Assembly (NCBI GenBank): GCA_022572885.1
Contig: JACZVC010000021.1
Coordinates: 1 to 58,249 of the forward strand
Length of the DNA: 58,249 nt
DNA from: Pseudomonadota bacterium
GTDB taxonomy: Bacteria; Pseudomonadota; Gammaproteobacteria; Steroidobacterales; MnTg04
Direction of reading: 5' to 3'
A program made the position numbers and the translations under genes. Of this stretch, positions 54,279 to 58,249 are shown one piece after another (the first letter of the stretch is position 1; each line of letters opens with the position of its first letter). The notes below the pieces were generated by a model that was given only the letters and a program-made list of their open reading frames with translations, did no database searches and was not told the DNA's origin.

Positions 54279-55649
54279 CTATTCCCTGGCTTTCTTCCGT
54301 GGGCTCTTCCAGCCCTTGACTATCGTCTGCCTGCTGCGCGCCACCGTCAGTTCATTCGCTGGGGCGCTCTTGCAGATCGTGGAGCCAGCACCGATGGTTG
54401 CGCCTTTCTCCAGGGTTAGCGGTGCAACCAGTTCGACACCGGAACCGATAAACACATCGTCCTCTATGATCGTCTTGAATTTATTCGCGCCATCGTAATT
54501 GCAGGTAATCGTTCCTGCACCGACGTTTACGCGCTCGCCGATCTCGGTGTCGCCGATATAGCTAAGGTGATTGACCTTGCTGCCTTTGCCGATATGGCTT
54601 CTTTTGACTTCGACGAAGTTGCCCAGCTTTGCCGATGCTTCCAGCACTGTCCCGGGCCGGACCCTGGCAAACGGGCCCAGTTCGCAGGACTCGCCAATCT
54701 CTGCATCTTCGATAACCGTATTCGCATGCACTTTGCAGCCAGTACCAAGTTTTGAATTTCGGATAATGACGTTCGGGCCGATGCTGACGCCATTACCCAA
54801 CTCAACGTCGCCTTCGAAAATCGCATTGATATCGATGACCACATCACGGCCGCAACTGAGCTTGCCGCGCACATCCACACGCGCCGGGTCAAGCAGGGTC
54901 ACACCATTGCGCATCAGGCCGGCAGCCTTTTCAGCACGATTCGCCGACTCGAGCTCAGCCAGTTGTTGTTTGTCGTTCACGCCCATTACCTCGATTTCAC
55001 GCTTAGCGATCAGTATGTCTACCGGGTATCGATCCGCCACCGCCATCGCGATGACATCGGTCAGATAATATTCGCCTTGCGAGTTGTCGTTCCCCAGTTT
55101 TTCCAGCCAGTTCCTCAGATGCCTGGCCGGACAAGCCAGTATGCCAGTATTGACCTCGCATACCGTTAATTCGGTCTCATTGGCTTCTTTTTGTTCGACG
55201 ATTTTTTGTGCCTGGCCTTGGCCGTTCCTGATTATCCGGCCATACCCGGTCGGGTCGGTCAGCATCACGCTGAGCAAGGCCAGCGCTCCCGAACCGGCTT
55301 TTTCCAGCAATTCCGTCAGGGTAGCTTCTCTGATCAGCGGAACGTCTCCGTACAGGACCAGGACTACACTGTCATCTGCGATTCCCGACATTGCCTGGGT
55401 GACCGCATGGCCGGTGCCCAGTTGCTGCGCCTGCAAAATCCATTCGACCGGCCAGTCTGCCAGGGCCTGCGGGACTTGGTGGCCGCCATACCCGTAAACA
55501 ACGTACACCGCCTCGGCATCCAGACCGCCACTGCGCTCCAACACATGCTCCAGCAACGGCCGGCCCGCCAAAGGCTGGAGAACCTTCGGCAGTTCAGATG
55601 TCATGCGGGTGCCTTGTCCAGCGGCCAGGATGACGATATCCACCGGCAT
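54279..55649 (-). CDS. glmU: Bifunctional UDP-GlcNAc pyrophosphorylase / GlcN-1-P acetyltransferase
   Basis: 456 residues, the same length as E. coli GlmU. The N-terminal pyrophosphorylase has [20 protein letters not shown] and LYGDVPLI. The C-terminal left-handed beta helix has [35 protein letters not shown] and [10 protein letters not shown], including the acetyltransferase His. It heads the glmU-glmS unit that supplies UDP-GlcNAc for peptidoglycan and LPS. Confidence 0.97.
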   Translation of the reverse strand: MPVDIVILAAGQGTRMTSELPKVLQPLAGRPLLEHVLERSGGLDAEAVYVVYGYGGHQVPQALADWPVEWILQAQQLGTGHAVTQAMSGIADDSVVLVLYGDVPLIREATLTELLEKAGSGALALLSVMLTDPTGYGRIIRNGQGQAQKIVEQKEANETELTVCEVNTGILACPARHLRNWLEKLGNDNSQGEYYLTDVIAMAVADRYPVDILIAKREIEVMGVNDKQQLAELESANRAEKAAGLMRNGVTLLDPARVDVRGKLSCGRDVVIDINAIFEGDVELGNGVSIGPNVIIRNSKLGTGCKVHANTVIEDAEIGESCELGPFARVRPGTVLEASAKLGNFVEVKRSHIGKGSKVNHLSYIGDTEIGERVNVGAGTITCNYDGANKFKTIIEDDVFIGSGVELVAPLTLEKGATIGAGSTICKSAPANELTVARSRQTIVKGWKSPRKKARE

Positions 55650-55747
55650 CAGCTTCCATTCAATGAGAAACTGTAATCATACCCTGCCAACTGCTGGATC
55701 GCAGAAAATTGGTCATAAGTCATGGGCTTATGGAGGATTTCTGGCGG

Positions 55748-56131
55748 TCACTTTTCCCAGGCGATGGCTTTGAACTCGAAATCGCGACGAGTTGGGTTGA
55801 CCACGCAAAACCGCTGACCGGTCGGCGCCTCCATTACCCACCAGCGCCTTACTTTGGCAATTCGCTTCGCACCGAGTTTTTCCAGGCGGTCGACTTCGGC
55901 CTCGATATCATCGGTCTCGATGTCCAGGTGCAAACGACTGGAGTGACTGACTTTTTGAACTTCGATGTGCACCTCGTCGTCCGGCGTTTCCAGCATGGCA
56001 TAGTCTTTTTCAGCCGGATCGTCACTGCATGACCTGGCGTAACCAAGCGCTTTGCTCCAGAACTCGGCAGCGGCGTCCAGGTCGTCGGTATCGCAATCGA
56101 TGATAAATCCGGCCAGACGGCTGTGGTGCAT
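55748..56131 (-). CDS. VOC family protein
   Basis: A 127-residue glyoxalase-fold protein (AGFIIDCDTDDLDAAAEFWS; LHLDIETDDIEAEVDRLEKL; VMEAPTGQRFCVVNP). The two-module layout is complete, but the metal ligands are ambiguous. No substrate can be assigned. It follows the ureohydrolase gene after about 17 bases. Confidence 0.85.
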   Translation of the reverse strand: MHHSRLAGFIIDCDTDDLDAAAEFWSKALGYARSCSDDPAEKDYAMLETPDDEVHIEVQKVSHSSRLHLDIETDDIEAEVDRLEKLGAKRIAKVRRWWVMEAPTGQRFCVVNPTRRDFEFKAIAWEK

Positions 56132-56148
56132 GGTTTTGTCCTCTCAGT

Positions 56149-56976
56149 TCAGCGTGTGTTTGCCGGTGTATTGTCCGCTAGCATCCTGCCGGCGACTTCC
56201 TTCAGGAGTTTAACGGCTACCATCGCCGTCATGTCGTTGATATCGCGCCTCGGGTTGTAACAGACGATATCCGCCCCGATGACCGTCCCCGCCATGCGAT
56301 GAATAATGTCGATCAGCATCCTGACCGACATACCCCCCGGCTCATGATGTGAGACGCCGGGAGCATAAGCCGGGTCAAGGACATCCATGTCTATCGTCAG
56401 GTAAAACGGGCCTGAGAAATCGGGTGCAAAAGACGATGGATCAAAATTCCTCATTTCCCAGGTTTCTACGCCGAATCGTTTCGCCTGCTCTTTCTGATGT
56501 GCGTTCTGGGCTCTGATCCCGACCTGCACCAGGCGGGAGGCCAAACGATTCTCCATGATCCGGGCGAACGGACAGGCATTAGACAGAGGATTACCGTCAT
56601 ATTCGTCATACAGATCCGGATGCGCGTCGAAGTGCAAAATACCGACCGGTCCGTGCCTGGCATGAATCGCCCGCATGATTGGATAAGTGATGGCATGGTC
56701 ACCACCCAGGCTCAGCGGCAGCGCACCGTTGTCGAGAATTTCGGCAATATGTTTCTCGATTTCCATCAAAGCGTCTGGGCCGGACCCGATTTCGCGATCA
56801 CCCAAGTCAACGAAACGGGAATTCTCATTCAGATCAACCCCCAATTCCGATGCCAGGTTCGCCGATCCGTTATGCATTACCTCACGAATCTTCGCCGGCG
56901 CCTCAGCAGGCCCTTTCATGAAAGACGAATTTGAGTCCGAACAGAGTCCAATTAGCGCAACATCATTTTTTTTCAA
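56149..56976 (-). CDS. Ureohydrolase (agmatinase/arginase family)
   Basis: About 275 residues. The binuclear Mn site is complete: LGGDHAITYPIMRAIH, GILHFDAHPDLYDEYDG and TIDMDVLDPAYAPGVSHHEP. Other family motifs include SFMKGPAEAPAKIREVM. It hydrolyses agmatine, arginine or a related guanidino compound; the motifs alone do not settle which. GGAGGG lies 5 bases before the TTG at 56976, which I prefer over the TTG at 56988. Confidence 0.9.
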   Translation of the reverse strand: MKKNDVALIGLCSDSNSSFMKGPAEAPAKIREVMHNGSANLASELGVDLNENSRFVDLGDREIGSGPDALMEIEKHIAEILDNGALPLSLGGDHAITYPIMRAIHARHGPVGILHFDAHPDLYDEYDGNPLSNACPFARIMENRLASRLVQVGIRAQNAHQKEQAKRFGVETWEMRNFDPSSFAPDFSGPFYLTIDMDVLDPAYAPGVSHHEPGGMSVRMLIDIIHRMAGTVIGADIVCYNPRRDINDMTAMVAVKLLKEVAGRMLADNTPANTR

Positions 56977-57114
56977 TGGGCCCTCCAATCGAAAACAGGC
57001 CGGTCATCCCGACCGCGAGTGATAAATCGAGTTCAACGGCAAAGAAACAGAGTGAGGAACGAGCCGGGCTTTCGTCATTCGAGTGCACTTGCCATCTCAG
57101 GCGGTATTGAACAG

Positions 57115-57483
57115 TCAAACATAACCAGCCTCCTTGTATCTTCGATAGCCTGCCGTCGTTAGTTCTGCAAGCTCCCTAAACAACTCTTGATCTGGTGACT
57201 TGAAATTGAAACAGGATTTTCCTTGCATCCTCCGCTTAAGCTCAGGCGAAATACCCGAAAGTAATTCTGAAAAAACGTAGACGGGCATTAAATGATAACT
57301 AACATAACTTTTTGTGATCCGCACCGCACCGAAAAACATAGGCTGTTTATTTTTCATAATGTACTTGGTATCGAGATGAAAGTTACCCGGTTCGTTTTTT
57401 ACCAACACCAACTCACCAGCAAACTCCGTCATTATGTTTTTCAGATTTTCGAACACGTCTTGAAATCTTGTGCCTTCACTCAT
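57115..57483 (-). CDS. Conserved hypothetical protein
   Basis: A 122-residue soluble protein with no signal peptide (FQDVFENLKNIMTEFAGELV; SYVSYHLMPVYVFSELLSGI; MQGKSCFNFKSPDQELFREL). The SYVSYHLMPVY and KSCFNF motifs look like a conserved uncharacterised domain, but I cannot name it. It stands alone. Confidence 0.6.
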   Translation of the reverse strand: MSEGTRFQDVFENLKNIMTEFAGELVLVKNEPGNFHLDTKYIMKNKQPMFFGAVRITKSYVSYHLMPVYVFSELLSGISPELKRRMQGKSCFNFKSPDQELFRELAELTTAGYRRYKEAGYV

Positions 57484-57621
57484 CGTTTAACTACCTTACA
57501 TTCTGGTCTTCTCTGGCACCTAATACCGTGATCAGCGGCCGGCGCTAAGTCAAATATCGGACCCCGCATGCCGTTTTAAATCTGAAGTTTTTAAATTACG
57601 GCAAATCGATTGTCTATTGCC

Positions 57622-57834
57622 CTAGCCGAAATCACGCCAGTGCCGCTTCCCCTCGAGCGCCTTTTGATATTCATCCTTGCTGAGTATATTCTCATCGAGC
57701 TTCATGTTCATCTTGCATATTGCCGCAATGAATTGCTCGATTTTTTCCGTCGACCTGAGAACCTCATCAGTCAGGTAATGCTTCAGGTCCTGGCTTTCCA
57801 GTTTGTCGCGAACATTATTCTGCTCGCCAAGCAA
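57622..57834 (-). CDS. Small hypothetical protein or gene remnant
   Basis: A 70-residue charged helical protein (DKLESQDLKHYLTDEVLRST; KIEQFIAAICKMNMKLDENI; KDEYQKALEGKRHWRDF). Codon use looks natural, but only non-ATG starts exist (TTG 57834), and the frame stays open back to about 57885 with IRPTSQGFDCLGRQL. It may be the 3' part of a larger gene. It abuts the GNAT fragment. Confidence 0.4.
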   Translation of the reverse strand: MLGEQNNVRDKLESQDLKHYLTDEVLRSTEKIEQFIAAICKMNMKLDENILSKDEYQKALEGKRHWRDFG

Positions 57835-57881
57835 AATCAGTTGCCGGCCCAGGCAATCAAACCCCTGAGATGTTGGTCTGA

Positions 57882-57989
57882 TTAATCAATAGCCGCGCGC
57901 AATACGGGCGCGTCTGCCGGCGACCAGCAACGGATCAGCAGCCGATCGGTCTCGATTCGGTAAGCGATATTGAGAGGTGATTCCGTCAT
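57882..57989 (-). pseudogene. Truncated GNAT acetyltransferase, N-terminus only
   Basis: Reading from ATG 57989 gives 35 residues, YRIETDRLLIRCWSPADAPV in the middle, and then a TAA. ETDRLLIR is the classical RimJ-type GNAT opening. The acetyl-CoA-binding motif (Q/R-x-x-G-x-G/A) is absent because the frame ends before it. No GNAT continuation is visible downstream in any frame, so this looks like a remnant, possibly from a deletion. Confidence 0.6.
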
Positions 57990-58070
57990 GCCGGCCTCTC
58001 TTTCAATGCCGGTTTTCCTAACCGGCCATTGATTTTCCTGGTTTGCTGACGCGCACGCGGGACAGAGTTT

Positions 58071-58249
58071 TCAAAGCTCAAAAATTTCACCCTCTTCGGC
58101 AATCGCGTATCCGTTGGCCAAAACCTGCGCCCGTTCATCGCTGTCGGGCCAGATCGCAGGATTCGTATGATTCAAATGAATAAAACGGATCTTTGACTTC
58201 TCTTTCGCCGGCAATTTTGCAAACCGTTGCATGCTGTGGGTGATAAACG
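58071..58249 (-). CDS. MBL-fold metallo-hydrolase, C-terminal end (partial)
   Basis: Only the last 59 residues are in the window (SMQRFAKLPAKEKSKIRFIH; NHTNPAIWPDSDERAQVLAN; GYAIAEEGEIFEL, then stop). FIHLNHTNP followed by an EEGEIFEL-type ending is characteristic of PqqB-like metallo-beta-lactamase-fold hydrolases. The catalytic HxHxDH motif lies beyond the edge. There is no other PQQ gene here to support a PQQ role. Confidence 0.75.
   Translation of the reverse strand, partial: FITHSMQRFAKLPAKEKSKIRFIHLNHTNPAIWPDSDERAQVLANGYAIAEEGEIFEL

Overview
The window is chromosomal DNA of moderately high GC from a gammaproteobacterium. The evidence is gene order: a def-fmt-rsmB-DUF4390-ntrY-ntrX block lies divergent to LysM-dprA-smg-topA-tsaC-hemF, the arrangement known around smf/smg/topA in that class. 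The CadC-like TPR regulator, HvfA-like protein and LemA/GIDE pair suit a free-living, probably marine or sediment lineage, but the species cannot be named from sequence alone. I see no rRNA, tRNA, CRISPR array, complete insertion sequence or prophage.

Layout. (1) 1-6.8 kb is accessory in character: a DUF418 membrane protein, two small secreted Cys-containing proteins, a CadC-like winged-helix/TolB/TPR regulator, a polytopic membrane protein, a dispersed GTCCGCTTT...GTTAGCGG repeat and an 18-bp hairpin. (2) 6.8-8.5 kb is an ECF sigma factor with a membrane-anchored acidic partner and a very basic DUF3106 protein. (3) 8.6-14.3 kb runs rightward: priA, argS, a SPOR protein and a CapA-like protein. 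(4) 14.3-21.4 kb runs leftward: def to ntrX. (5) 21.5-29.8 kb runs rightward: LysM lipoprotein, dprA, smg, topA, tsaC, hemF, a VOC protein, a Zn-ribbon protein and an AhpD-like protein. (6) 29.8-34.1 kb runs leftward: a Sel1/TPR protein, a Ca/Na exchanger, an M20 peptidase and tag. (7) 34.2-36.1 kb is an HvfA-like RiPP-metallophore precursor with a second ECF sigma/anti-sigma pair. (8) 36.2-47.0 kb is mostly rightward: hemB, a DUF47 protein, pitA-like, aroE, (gor leftward), lemA, GIDE, prlC, xthA and an HD protein. (9) 47.0-50.2 kb holds a VanY-like peptidase, pirin, a YbjN-like protein and mtgA. (10) 50.2-52.4 kb is an accessory strip with a DUF6265 protein, higBA and a small membrane protein. 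(11) 52.4-58.2 kb runs leftward: glmU-glmS, a VOC protein, a ureohydrolase, small unknowns, a GNAT fragment and the end of an MBL-fold hydrolase.

How the genes work together. Most are housekeeping: translation (argS, def, fmt, rsmB, tsaC), DNA maintenance (priA, topA, dprA, tag, xthA), tetrapyrrole synthesis (hemB, hemF) and cell-wall supply and remodelling (glmU, glmS, mtgA, VanY-like, SPOR, LysM). The most unusual items are a HvfA-like Cys-repeat precursor without its usual HvfB/HvfC enzymes but beside an ECF sigma/anti-sigma pair, an NtrX-type regulator whose AAA+ catalytic and sigma-54-contact motifs are all altered while its receiver and DNA-binding domains look intact, a GIDE-domain protein carrying a canonical EF-hand loop, and an ECF operon whose acidic anchored partner and highly basic exported protein look electrostatically complementary.
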